Assembly: GCF_000244915.1 (NCBI RefSeq)
Contig: NZ_CM001442.1
Span: 4,960,001-5,024,000, forward strand
Source: Bradyrhizobium sp. WSM471
GTDB lineage: Bacteria > Pseudomonadota > Alphaproteobacteria > Rhizobiales > Xanthobacteraceae
Length of the DNA stretch: 64,000 nt
Direction of reading: 5' to 3'
Below are positions 21,088 through 28,958 of the stretch, piece by piece. Position 1 is the stretch's first letter; each line of letters opens with the position of its first letter. A program made the translations under genes and the position numbers. The notes beneath the pieces are model-generated. The model was not told where the DNA came from. It did no database searches and was given only the letters and a program-made list of their open reading frames with translations.

Positions 21088-21291
21088 TCAGGACAGCGCG
21101 AGCTGGCTTTCCTTGGCGACGCGTTCGAAGGCTTCGGTCGAGCTCTTGATCCGGTACTGACAGTCGTCACCATCGGTCGGCAGGAGGCGGATGACCTCAT
21201 ACGAGCCGCTGGCAGCGGGGCGTGCGACATTGCTGGCGGTGAACAATACGCGCGCGCCAATAGGGAATTTGTGCTTCAACACCCTCTCCAT
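21088..21291 (-). CDS. Small conserved-looking hypothetical protein
   Basis: A 67-residue protein, MERVLKHKFPIGARVLFTAS at the start, with a mix of short strands and charged residues (SYEVIRLLPTDGDDCQYRIK) that suggests a small beta-barrel such as an SH3-like fold. The ATG at 21291 is preceded by a purine-rich stretch; a GTG one codon upstream is an alternative. The sequence pattern looks like real coding DNA, but I cannot name a family. The 325 bp upstream to the GST gene show no other gene. Confidence 0.65.
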   Translation of the reverse strand: MERVLKHKFPIGARVLFTASNVARPAASGSYEVIRLLPTDGDDCQYRIKSSTEAFERVAKESQLALS

Positions 21292-21619
21292 CACTCAAAC
21301 AACGCCTGCCACGCCCATGGTCCCACTGCGTCGGCCGGCCGGAAACCCGGCCGCTGTATAGCATGCGGCGGGCTTTTTTGGCCAGCAGTATGCGACATGG
21401 CAAACGTACGAATTTTGCAGTTATTTCAGAGTGATGCCGCCGGCCGATGATACCGCTGGAACCCGTTCTTCCGGGGTATGGGGCAAACGACCGTCGGGGC
21501 TGGCGTGATCCGCCGCCTTGGGCGGTTCCTGGGCCGCGAGGTCCCTCCTGCCGACCACTCGGGCGATCGAGCGCCGCCGGCTTGTTCGGCGTCAAGCGAG
21601 GCCCCATCGCAACCACGGA

Positions 21620-22282
21620 TTACACGTTCTCGAACTTTTCGATGAGAAGCGTTTCGGCGAGCCCGTCCCGGGTCCATTCCTGGAACGCCGGCAGCGCCAG
21701 CATCGTGTCCATGTAGGCCTTGGTCTCCGGCGTGACCTCGATCGCGTAGGTGCGGAAGCGGTGCACGACCGGAGCATACATCGCATCCGCCGCGCCGAAG
21801 CGCCCGAACAGGAACGGTCCATTGGCGCCATACCGGGTCCGGCATTCGCGCCAGATCTCCTGCACGCGCGCGATATTGGCCTCAGCCTCCGCCGACAGCG
21901 TCACGGGGCGCACCGGGCGGTGCAGGTTCATGCCGCATTCGTTGCGAAGGGCCATGAAGCCGGAATGCATCTCGGCACACACCGAACGGGCATGGGCGCG
22001 GGCGGCGGCGTCGTCCGGCCACAGCTTCACTTCCGGATAGCGCTCGGCGATGTATTCGATGATGCTGAGCGAATCCCACACCGTGATGTCGCCGTCGAGC
22101 AGCACCGGCACCTTGCCGGCGCGGCTGAACGAGATGATCTGCTCCTTGTCCGCGGGATTGTCGGTGTAGAGCGGGATGAGGGTCTCCACGAACGGGATGT
22201 CGTTGGCGCGGAGCGCGAGCCAGGGCCGCATCGACCATGACGAGTAATTCTTGTTGCCGATTGCGAGTTTCAGCGCAGCCAT
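21620..22282 (-). CDS. Glutathione S-transferase family protein
   Basis: A 220-residue cytosolic GST. The N-terminal thioredoxin-like domain has LAIGNKNYSSWSMRPWLAL with the catalytic Ser region, VPVLLDGDITVWDSLSIIEY (cis-Pro and the glutathione-binding Asp-Ser), and an all-helical C-terminal domain follows. It probably conjugates or isomerises electrophiles with glutathione. The ATG at 22282 is preferred to the upstream start at 22345 because it begins directly at the first strand. It is divergent from the DUF599 gene. Confidence 0.92.
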   Translation of the reverse strand: MAALKLAIGNKNYSSWSMRPWLALRANDIPFVETLIPLYTDNPADKEQIISFSRAGKVPVLLDGDITVWDSLSIIEYIAERYPEVKLWPDDAAARAHARSVCAEMHSGFMALRNECGMNLHRPVRPVTLSAEAEANIARVQEIWRECRTRYGANGPFLFGRFGAADAMYAPVVHRFRTYAIEVTPETKAYMDTMLALPAFQEWTRDGLAETLLIEKFENV

Positions 22283-22406
22283 GTCATCAGTCCTTCTCGA
22301 TACGCCTTGAAACGAGCCGCTTTTAACGCCATCGCCTGCCGCCAATCAATCGTTGCTGCACCTCGCCATGCGTGGCAAGCGTTGCGATCCTCGCCAGGAG
22401 ACTGAC

Positions 22407-23120
22407 ATGAGCAGGCATTGGGTCGACATCACAGCCGTCGGCTTCTTCATCATCGAATGGCTGGTCTACGCGCTGACGCTGGAGCATTCGGCCTATGGCC
22501 GCGACAGCCTGTCGGCGCGCATGAACCGCTACCGCGAGGTGTGGGTGCGCCGGCTGCTCGACCGCGACGCGCGCATGGTCGATATGCAGATCATGGCCTC
22601 GTTGCAGAATGGCACCGCCTTCTTCGCCTCCACTAGCCTGATCGCGCTGGGCGGCGCGCTGGCGTTGCTGCACGCGACCAACGACGCGATCACGATCTTG
22701 AGCAAGCTGCCGATCGATCTCAGCACCTCGCCGGCGATGTGGGAGCTGAAATGCGTCGGCCTTGTCCTGATCTGCGTCTATGCCTTCTTCAAATTCGCCT
22801 GGTCGTACCGCCTGTTCAACTATGTCGCGATCCTGTTCGGCGGCATGCCGGCGGCTTCGCAGCGTGACACGCCGGAGGCCGAAGCTCATGTGATCCGCAC
22901 CTCGCGCCTGTTCGAATCCGCCGGCCGCCATTTCAACCGCGGCCAGCGTGCCTTCTTCTTCGCACTCGGCTATCTCGGCTGGTTCGTCAGCCCCTGGGTG
23001 TTGTTCGTGACCACGGCAGCTGTGGTGATTGTGACCTGGCGGCGGCAATTCGCCTCGAGCGCGTGGGAGGCGATGGCGCCGGAGGTGGTGGATGGCGAGG
23101 AGATGAAGCGCGGTCGTTGA
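22407..23120 (+). CDS. DUF599 family membrane protein
   Basis: A 237-residue inner-membrane protein with four or five hydrophobic segments (about 5-25, 70-90, 112-135 and 188-215). MSRHWVDITAVGFFIIEWLV at the start and RSRMNRYREVWVRR-like and FAWSYRLFNY regions match the DUF599 family. Its function is unknown. The ATG at 22407 has CAGGAG 7 bases upstream, ruling out the longer frame at 22353. The 850 bp after it hold only repeats. Confidence 0.88.
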   Translation: MSRHWVDITAVGFFIIEWLVYALTLEHSAYGRDSLSARMNRYREVWVRRLLDRDARMVDMQIMASLQNGTAFFASTSLIALGGALALLHATNDAITILSKLPIDLSTSPAMWELKCVGLVLICVYAFFKFAWSYRLFNYVAILFGGMPAASQRDTPEAEAHVIRTSRLFESAGRHFNRGQRAFFFALGYLGWFVSPWVLFVTTAAVVIVTWRRQFASSAWEAMAPEVVDGEEMKRGR

Positions 23121-23181
23121 CGTGCTCGTGTGCGGACGCGCTGCTGCGCTCGCAGTGACGGAGTATGAGGGGGCAATGCCA

Positions 23182-23840
23182 CTTTTCCACCTCGCATTTT
23201 GAATTGCAGACACAGCTTCTCATCCTCGCGGCGCATTTCGCCCGAGCTCTGCTTGGTCGCTCCACCCTCAAATCCAAGAGGGCGCAGGGAAGGCCGGGTG
23301 CTGACCTCGCACCTGCGGTCCGCTGCGCGAAAAGCACACGCAGGAAAACCGCACAGCAGCATACAGGTGGTGCCAATCACTCGGCCTTCCCTGCGCGATG
23401 GTTGGACGGCTTATGCCGTGCTCTCCCGGGAGCCGAACTTTCCTTCTGGCCTCCCTCACTTCCGCGAATTGGATGATGCTGTCTGCCCGGTTGGGCTCGC
23501 ACACACCTCCGCGAAAACTTGACCGTAGCAACGACGGCCAGGACCACACGGTTTTGCCGTACGCGCATTCGCCATTTCGCCGCAGGGTTCGACCGCCTCG
23601 TGCACGTGGCCATCGAAATACCGACGAGACGAACTTCACAGCGCCGCTCGTCCGCACCTGGCCACGGGCTCACAGGGACTACCCGCCCTGCCCGCACCTC
23701 TCATGCCGACGCTGCCGCGTCCACCGCAAGCCCGGCTCGCAATCAAGACGACAACGAGATCGCCCCTCAAGGATGAGCCGGGATGGGCGACACATACGCC
23801 GTTTCCGAATTTCGGTAAAGTGGAATATTTTTGTGGGAAG
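23182..23840. repeat. Large structured intergenic element, probably a dispersed Bradyrhizobium repeat
   Basis: About 660 bp contain only short conflicting frames in several phases and no plausible gene. A perfect 15-bp inverted repeat (23282-23296 / 23382-23396) encloses nested complementary pieces ACCTG/CAGGT and GCGGT/ACCGC, so a branched hairpin is possible. The translated shadows resemble spurious proteins I recall being annotated many times in Bradyrhizobium genomes, which suggests a multicopy element. There is only one copy in this window. Confidence 0.55.
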
Positions 23841-23870
23841 GGGTTGACGGGGCGACACAGGCGCGGTCCC

Positions 23871-23959
23871 GTAGCCCGGATGGAGCGCAAGCGTAATCCG
23901 GGAAGGTGCGAAACGCAGCGCGAGCGGCCCCGGATTGCGCTACGCTCCATCCGGGCTAC
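23871..23959. repeat. Palindromic intergenic repeat, copy 1
   Basis: Perfect 17-bp terminal inverted repeats (GTAGCCCGGATGGAGCG and its complement) with a further inner complementary pair. It closely resembles the element at 26357-26440. It follows the large intergenic element and lies just past the stop of the TolA-like gene. Confidence 0.85.
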
Positions 23960-23970
23960 ATGACCACCTG

Positions 23971-24921
23971 TTACCCGCCGAAATCCCGCGGCGAGAACGG
24001 CAGGTCCATCACCTTCCATTCCCCGTATTTGTCGGCCGGCAGCATCTTGTAGGGCTGGCAGGCCTGAAGCGCGCTCATGGCGGACTTCACGAGCGCCACG
24101 CCCTTTGCCGACGGCGGGGCTTCGATCAGGATCGGCTCGCGCGCCAGCGTGCCGTCGGTCGCGAGCACCGTGCGCAGCTTGATGTTGACGTTGTCGGTCG
24201 GCGCGACGCCCGCCGGCAGCTTGGCGCAGCTTCGCAAGTGACGACGCAGTTCGGCGATGATTTCGGCCGGCAGCTTGGCCGCGATTGAATCCTTGGCATC
24301 GCCGCCATCGTCCTTGGGAGCATCTTTCGGCAGCTCCGTCGGCAATTCCGGCGGCAGGCCCAGCATGACGCCGTACTTGACGGTGACGTCGGGCTCCGGC
24401 GCCTGATAGGACGGCGGCGGCGCGGCCTCTGGCTGCTGCATCGCTTGTGGCAGTAGCTGTGGCGCCGGGGGCTGCGGTGTCGCCTGAGGCGGCGACTGCG
24501 ATGGCTGAGGCTGTGGCTGTTGAGGCTGCGGTTGCGGCTGCGCATTTGCCGCGCGCTTAGGCGTCTGTGAAGGCTGGGGCTGCGGCTGTTTCCGTTGCGA
24601 CGCTTCAGGCGAGGCCTGCTGCTTCGCCTCGGGCTTCGGCGCGGCCGCCGCGTTGTCCTTCTCGGAGAAATCCAGCTTCGGCAGTTTCAGGTCAGGGATC
24701 GGATCCGGCGGCTTTGCCTTGAGTTTTTCGTCGGCCTTCTCCTCGGCTTTGGCTTCTTCCTGCTTCACCTGCTCCGGCGTCACGATGCTGACGGAAACCG
24801 ATTCGGGCGGGCTGGCGTGAAACGGATGGACTTCGCTGATCACGATGATCAGCGCGACCAGCGTCAGATGGGCGATCGCCGACGCTGCAATGTCCGTCCG
24901 TATGATCTTCCGCAGTTCCAT
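23971..24921 (-). CDS. Stand-alone TolA/TonB-like envelope protein
   Basis: A 316-residue protein with one N-terminal membrane anchor (about 10-28), a charged Lys/Glu segment, then a long Pro/Gln-rich stretch (about 95-170), and a C-terminal globular domain with two cysteines (LRSCAKLPAG and ALQACQPYKM). The layout is that of TolA/TonB-type periplasm-spanning proteins. No tolQR, exbBD, pal or receptor genes are adjacent, so a partner is unknown. Start at 24921 is the first ATG before the anchor. Confidence 0.82.
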   Translation of the reverse strand: MELRKIIRTDIAASAIAHLTLVALIIVISEVHPFHASPPESVSVSIVTPEQVKQEEAKAEEKADEKLKAKPPDPIPDLKLPKLDFSEKDNAAAAPKPEAKQQASPEASQRKQPQPQPSQTPKRAANAQPQPQPQQPQPQPSQSPPQATPQPPAPQLLPQAMQQPEAAPPPSYQAPEPDVTVKYGVMLGLPPELPTELPKDAPKDDGGDAKDSIAAKLPAEIIAELRRHLRSCAKLPAGVAPTDNVNIKLRTVLATDGTLAREPILIEAPPSAKGVALVKSAMSALQACQPYKMLPADKYGEWKVMDLPFSPRDFGG

Positions 24922-24970
24922 CGCCTGACTTCAGGTTGCCGTGCTGGTCCTAGCATACGGCAGTCCCCCC

Positions 24971-25789
24971 TCAATCCCATTTTGGCGCGAAGCCGAAATC
25001 GGTCAGGCGGCCCCTGGGACTGGCCAGCGCGGCGATCCGGGCCATCTCGTCGTCCGAAAGCTCGAAATCGAAGATCTCGATGTTTTCCGACAGGCGTTCG
25101 ACGCGCGAGGTGCGCGGGATCGCAGCGACATTCTGTTGCACCAGCCAGCGCAGGCAGACCTGCGCCGGCGTCTTGTGATGGAGACGCCCGATCTCGGCGA
25201 GCGTCTGGTCGGTCTTGATCCGCCCCTTGGCGATCGGGCTATAGGCGACAAGAGCGAGCCCGTGCTGATCGCAGGCCGCCCTCACCTTCGCCTGGTCGAG
25301 ATAAGGGTGGTACTCGACCTGGTTGCAGGCCAGCGGCTCCGGCGACAACGCCACCGCCTGCTCGATCAGCGCGACGGTGAAATTGGAGACGCCGATGTGG
25401 CGGGTCAGGCCCATGCGCTTGGCATGCGACAACGCGCCCAGCGTCTCCTCCAGCGGCACGTGCGAATTGGGCCAGTGCAGCAGCAGGAGATCGACGGAGG
25501 GAAGTCGCATGCGCGCCAGGCTCTCCTTGACCGAGCGCTCGAGATCGTGGGGTGCGAAATGGTTGGTCCAGACCTTTGTCGTCAGGAAGATGTCGTCGCG
25601 GCGCACGCCCGAGGCGCGCAAGCCGTCGCCGACCTCGCGCTCATTCTCGTAGACCTGTGCGGTATCGATGTGGCGATAGCCGAGCCGCAACGCCTGCTCG
25701 ACCACGCGTGCGCACATGCGCCCGCTCAGCTCCCAGGTTCCCAGCCCGATCGCCGGTATTCTTGCGCCATTGGTCTCGACGAACAGCAT
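24971..25789 (-). CDS. Aldo/keto reductase (DkgA-like)
   Basis: A 272-residue cytosolic NADPH-dependent reductase. Family signatures are GLGTWELSGRMC, RHIDTAQVYENEREVGDGL with catalytic Asp and Tyr, FLTTKVW with Lys, and DLLLLHWP with His. It resembles 2,5-diketo-gluconate or methylglyoxal reductases. The ATG at 25789 starts directly at the first strand (MLFVETNGARIPAIGLGTW); the frame extends upstream without support. It starts 172 bp downstream of the HTH gene, with an imperfect hairpin between them. Confidence 0.92.
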   Translation of the reverse strand: MLFVETNGARIPAIGLGTWELSGRMCARVVEQALRLGYRHIDTAQVYENEREVGDGLRASGVRRDDIFLTTKVWTNHFAPHDLERSVKESLARMRLPSVDLLLLHWPNSHVPLEETLGALSHAKRMGLTRHIGVSNFTVALIEQAVALSPEPLACNQVEYHPYLDQAKVRAACDQHGLALVAYSPIAKGRIKTDQTLAEIGRLHHKTPAQVCLRWLVQQNVAAIPRTSRVERLSENIEIFDFELSDDEMARIAALASPRGRLTDFGFAPKWD

Positions 25790-25934
25790 GAGGAATCCTC
25801 TCTGTCGCGCTCGCCCCAAATCATGATCCAGGCGTCATTATGAACCCGGCGGGCGACACTGCCAACGGACGACACCGGCCGCCGGGCCGGATCTTGCGCG
25901 CAATGCTAACGGGAGGTTCGCGCCAGGCTCTGAC

Positions 25935-25960
25935 CTCAAGCCTTGACGTCAGGCCTTGAG
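25935..25960 (-). terminator. Imperfect palindrome after the HTH gene
   Basis: A 26-bp palindrome with two mismatched pairs and centre TGACGTCA begins 2 bp beyond the stop of the HTH gene. It could terminate that gene or be an operator for the aldo/keto reductase downstream. There is no T-run, so the role is uncertain. Confidence 0.4.
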
Positions 25961-25961
25961 C

Positions 25962-26294
25962 TCATGCTTTGGCGAGCGCCTGGAACACGGTCTCGGGCGC
26001 ATGCGCGATCACCGCGAGCAGCGCGCGGGCGGGTCCCCGCGGGGCACGCTTGCCCTGCTCCCAGTTGCGGATGGTCTCGACGGGAACGCCGAGTTTGGCC
26101 GCGAACTCCATCTGGGTCAGGCAGGCGCGGCGGCGCAAATCGCGCACGGCGAGCGAGCTGGTGTCGGGCGGCGCTGCGTCAGGTACGGGCTGGATTGGAA
26201 AGGGCTGGATCGGAAGTGGCTGGACAGGAAACTCTTGTCCGTCCCGCAACTCGACAATCCGTCCGTCCGCCTTCAGCCGCACACGCATGCTCAT
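25962..26294 (-). CDS. Small XRE-type helix-turn-helix regulator
   Basis: A 110-residue protein. The N-terminal half ends in a short Pro-rich repeat (PVQPLPIQPFPIQPVP). The C-terminal half is a classic helix-turn-helix: LTQMEFAAKLGVPVETIRNW then EQGKRAPRGPARALL, typical of XRE/HigA-like regulators. Antitoxins of this size often pair with a small toxin, but the nearest gene upstream is MgtE and none looks like a toxin. The DNA for the Pro repeat is a short direct repeat. Target genes are unknown. Confidence 0.82.
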   Translation of the reverse strand: MSMRVRLKADGRIVELRDGQEFPVQPLPIQPFPIQPVPDAAPPDTSSLAVRDLRRRACLTQMEFAAKLGVPVETIRNWEQGKRAPRGPARALLAVIAHAPETVFQALAKA

Positions 26295-26356
26295 TCCCCC
26301 AAGCGGGGACGATGATGCGGGAGGTCGCTTAAGTTCGGATTAAAGATGATGGCCGG

Positions 26357-26440
26357 TAGCCCGGATGGAGCGAAGCGCAATCCGGGGCGTCTCTCGACGG
26401 ATGCAGCGGCCCCGGATTACGCTTCGCTCCATCCGGGCTA
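26357..26440. repeat. Palindromic intergenic repeat, copy 2
   Basis: 31-bp arms with one mismatch (beginning TAGCCCGGATGGAGCGAAGCG) surround a short loop. It shares its arms with the element at 23871-23959, so this is a repeat family. It sits between the HTH gene and the end of mgtE. Confidence 0.85.
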
Positions 26441-26456
26441 TGGATTTCAACAGCTC

Positions 26457-27878
26457 CTACCTCAGCCCGAACCACAGCGTCGCAATTCCGAGAAAGGAGA
26501 AGAAGCCGACGACGTCGGTGACCGTTGTCACGAACGTGCCGGAGGCCACGGCCGGATCGGCCCTGACACGTTCGAGCGCCATCGGGATCAGGATGCCGCC
26601 GAGCGCGCCGGCGAAGAGGTTCACGATGATGGCGAGCCCGATGACCAGGCCGAGGCCCGGGATCCTGAACCAGGCCACCGCGGCGACGCCGGTGATCACG
26701 GCAAAGGCGAGACCGTTGACGAGGCCGACCAGGCCCTCGCGCACCACCACGCGCCAGGCGTTGGAGGAGCCGAGCTCGCGCGTCGCCAGCGCCCGCACCG
26801 CGACCGTCATGGTCTGGGTCGCGGCATTGCCGCCCTGGCTTGCGACGATCGGCGCCAGCACGGCGAGCGCCACCATCTTCTCGAGCTGGCCCTCGAACAG
26901 GCCGAGCACGGAGGACGCCAGAAAGGCGGTGGCGAGATTGACCAGCAGCCAGTTGAACCGCGCGCGTGCAATGGTGAACACGGTGTCGGACAGCTCTTCG
27001 TCGCTGTTGACGCCGCCGAGCGCCTTGAGGTCCTCGTCCGCCTCTTCCTCGATGACGTCGACGACGTCGTCGACGGTGATGACGCCGACGAGGCGGTCCT
27101 GGGTGTCGAGTACCGGGGCTGCGACGAGATTGTACTTGCCGAACATGCGCGCCACCTCCTCCTGGTCCTCCAGGACGGAGACGCGGCGGCGATCCTCGTC
27201 GGTCAGCTCGGCAAGGGCCACCGGGCGGCGGGCGCGCAGCAGGACATCGAGCGAGACTGCGCCCTGCCAGTGCTGCTCCTTGTCGACGACGTAGATCTCG
27301 TAGAAGCGATCGGGCAGATCCGGCGTCTCGCGCATGTAGTCGATCGCCTGCCCCACGGTGAAATCCTGCGGCACGGCGATGAACTCGGTCTGCATCCGGC
27401 GGCCGGCGGAGTTCTCCGGATAAAGCAGGCTGCGCTCGAGCACGACGCGCTCCTTGAGCGGCAGCTTCTCGAGGATCTCCTCCTGATCGGCCTGATCGAG
27501 CGTTTCCAGCAGCTCGACCGCATCGTCGGATTCGAGCTCGCGCACACCTTCCGCGACCGTCTGCGGCGGCAGTTCCTCGAGGATCTCCTCGCGCACGCCC
27601 TCGTCGAGCTCGTTCAGCGCGGAGAAGTCGAAATCGCGCCCCGTCAGTTCGACCAGGCGGACCCGATCGTCGGGCTCGAGGGCCCCGATGAGATCGCCGA
27701 GATCGGCCTCGTGCAGCTCGGCAACGCAGGCGCGCAGCGCGGCGCTGTCGCCGGCCTCGATCGCATGGGCAATTTCCGCGACGAATTCGTGACGAATTTC
27801 GCCGTCTTCATTGCGCATCGGCACGTGGTCGAGTACCGATTCCGCGGCAAACGCGGCACCGTCCAGATGTTCATCCAT
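26457..27878 (-). CDS. mgtE: Magnesium transporter MgtE
   Basis: A 473-residue magnesium channel. The N-terminal MgtE_N superhelical domain (about 35-135) and a CBS pair (about 140-260, with VGVITVDDVVDVIEEEADED) form the cytosolic magnesium sensor. Five membrane helices follow from about residue 290 (LVNLATAFLASSVLGLFEGQ, then APIVASQGGNAATQTMTV). Length is normal. I chose the ATG at 27878 (MDEHLDGAAFA); the frame also opens from a TTG at 27968, which would overlap the divergent deacetylase start. It imports Mg2+ passively and closes when the cytosolic level is high. Confidence 0.95.
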   Translation of the reverse strand: MDEHLDGAAFAAESVLDHVPMRNEDGEIRHEFVAEIAHAIEAGDSAALRACVAELHEADLGDLIGALEPDDRVRLVELTGRDFDFSALNELDEGVREEILEELPPQTVAEGVRELESDDAVELLETLDQADQEEILEKLPLKERVVLERSLLYPENSAGRRMQTEFIAVPQDFTVGQAIDYMRETPDLPDRFYEIYVVDKEQHWQGAVSLDVLLRARRPVALAELTDEDRRRVSVLEDQEEVARMFGKYNLVAAPVLDTQDRLVGVITVDDVVDVIEEEADEDLKALGGVNSDEELSDTVFTIARARFNWLLVNLATAFLASSVLGLFEGQLEKMVALAVLAPIVASQGGNAATQTMTVAVRALATRELGSSNAWRVVVREGLVGLVNGLAFAVITGVAAVAWFRIPGLGLVIGLAIIVNLFAGALGGILIPMALERVRADPAVASGTFVTTVTDVVGFFSFLGIATLWFGLR

Positions 27879-27961
27879 GGCGCGCCTCGCCGTCCGACAG
27901 GTTGGAACGAGTGGTCTGAGCTGTTGGTTCAGGCAATACCCACAAGGCAACTCTGAGCGCA

Positions 27962-28768
27962 ATGACAAAGATGCTTCGACTGAGGTGGGCCTCGATGGCG
28001 GCAGGCGCAGCCCTCGCCGCCCTCACCGGCATCGCCTCGATTGAAGCCGCCGAGTGCCCGCGCAAGGACGCGCTCGGCACCTCCCGCATTCTGAGCGTCG
28101 ACGCCAAGACCACGCCGCGCGTGGGCCTGAAGAGCTTTCCGCAGACCTTGCCGCTCGCCGATCACGAGGTCGTGCTGACCTTCGACGACGGACCGTATCC
28201 GCCGACGACGTCCAAGGTGCTGGCGGCGCTGGCCCAGGAATGCGTGCGCGCGACCTTCTTCCTGATCGGCCTGCACGCCTCCGAATACCCCGAGATGGTC
28301 AAGCGCATCGCCGGCGAGGGCCACAGCATCGGCCACCACACCTTCTCGCATCCGTTCATGGCGCGGATCCCGCACGACAAGGCGAAGAGCGAGATCGACC
28401 GCGGCATTGCCGCCGACGAGATGGCGCTGCACGGCACCTCAACGACGACACCATCGACGCCGTTCTTCCGGTTTCCCTATTTCGAGGCCACGCAAGCCGA
28501 GCTCGACCTGCTGCAGTCCCGCGGCATCGTGGTGTTCGGGGCTGACCTGTGGGCCAGCGACTGGAACGAGATAACGCCGGAGCAGGAATTGAAGCTCGTC
28601 ACCGAGCGGCTCGCCGCCGCCGGCAAGGGTATCATCCTGTTCCACGATCCCAAGGCGCGCACGGCCGCGATCATGCCGGCCTTCCTGCGGTATCTGAGGG
28701 AGAACGGCTATCGGGTGGTTCACGTCGTGCCGGCGGGCACATCACAGAAGAATGCCGACGCACGTTGA
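27962..28768 (+). CDS. Polysaccharide deacetylase (NodB-type), copy 1
   Basis: A 268-residue exported enzyme of carbohydrate esterase family 4. A signal peptide (about 1-29) is followed by the NodB domain with TFDDGPYPP (catalytic Asp and metal Asp) and the metal histidines in GHHTFSHP; the later motifs FFRFPYF and ILFHDP also fit. It would remove N- or O-acetyl groups from an envelope polysaccharide or peptidoglycan. It is a clear paralogue of the next gene, sharing DALGTSR near the mature start and TLPLxDHEVVLTFDDGP. The two are 190 bp apart and may be co-transcribed. Confidence 0.92.
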   Translation: MTKMLRLRWASMAAGAALAALTGIASIEAAECPRKDALGTSRILSVDAKTTPRVGLKSFPQTLPLADHEVVLTFDDGPYPPTTSKVLAALAQECVRATFFLIGLHASEYPEMVKRIAGEGHSIGHHTFSHPFMARIPHDKAKSEIDRGIAADEMALHGTSTTTPSTPFFRFPYFEATQAELDLLQSRGIVVFGADLWASDWNEITPEQELKLVTERLAAAGKGIILFHDPKARTAAIMPAFLRYLRENGYRVVHVVPAGTSQKNADAR

Positions 28769-28958
28769 TGCCGGAATGTCACGCCGGCGCAAAATGGGGT
28801 GATTTGGGCCCTATTAACAGTCTGTTCATGCTACGCCATGCAAGTATCGAGGGGACTTGTCGCGGCAGGGTTCTGGGTAGCGTTTCTTGCGCCTGAACCG
28901 TTTGCCGATGTCTCCGACCTACTATGGCGGCAATCGCGTAAGAGGGCAGACGGGGTTC

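Noticed and set aside
21295..21619. The 325-bp gap between the small gene and the GST gene
   Set aside because: Short frames only, no palindrome or repeat that could be supported; nothing seen.
23121..23847. Several frames of 80-149 codons on both strands in the intergenic element
   Set aside because: They overlap each other, lack ribosome sites and have noise-like composition; they are best explained by a non-coding repeat.
25962..26294. HTH protein as antitoxin of a toxin-antitoxin pair
   Set aside because: No small toxin-like gene lies next to it; neighbours are an aldo/keto reductase and mgtE.
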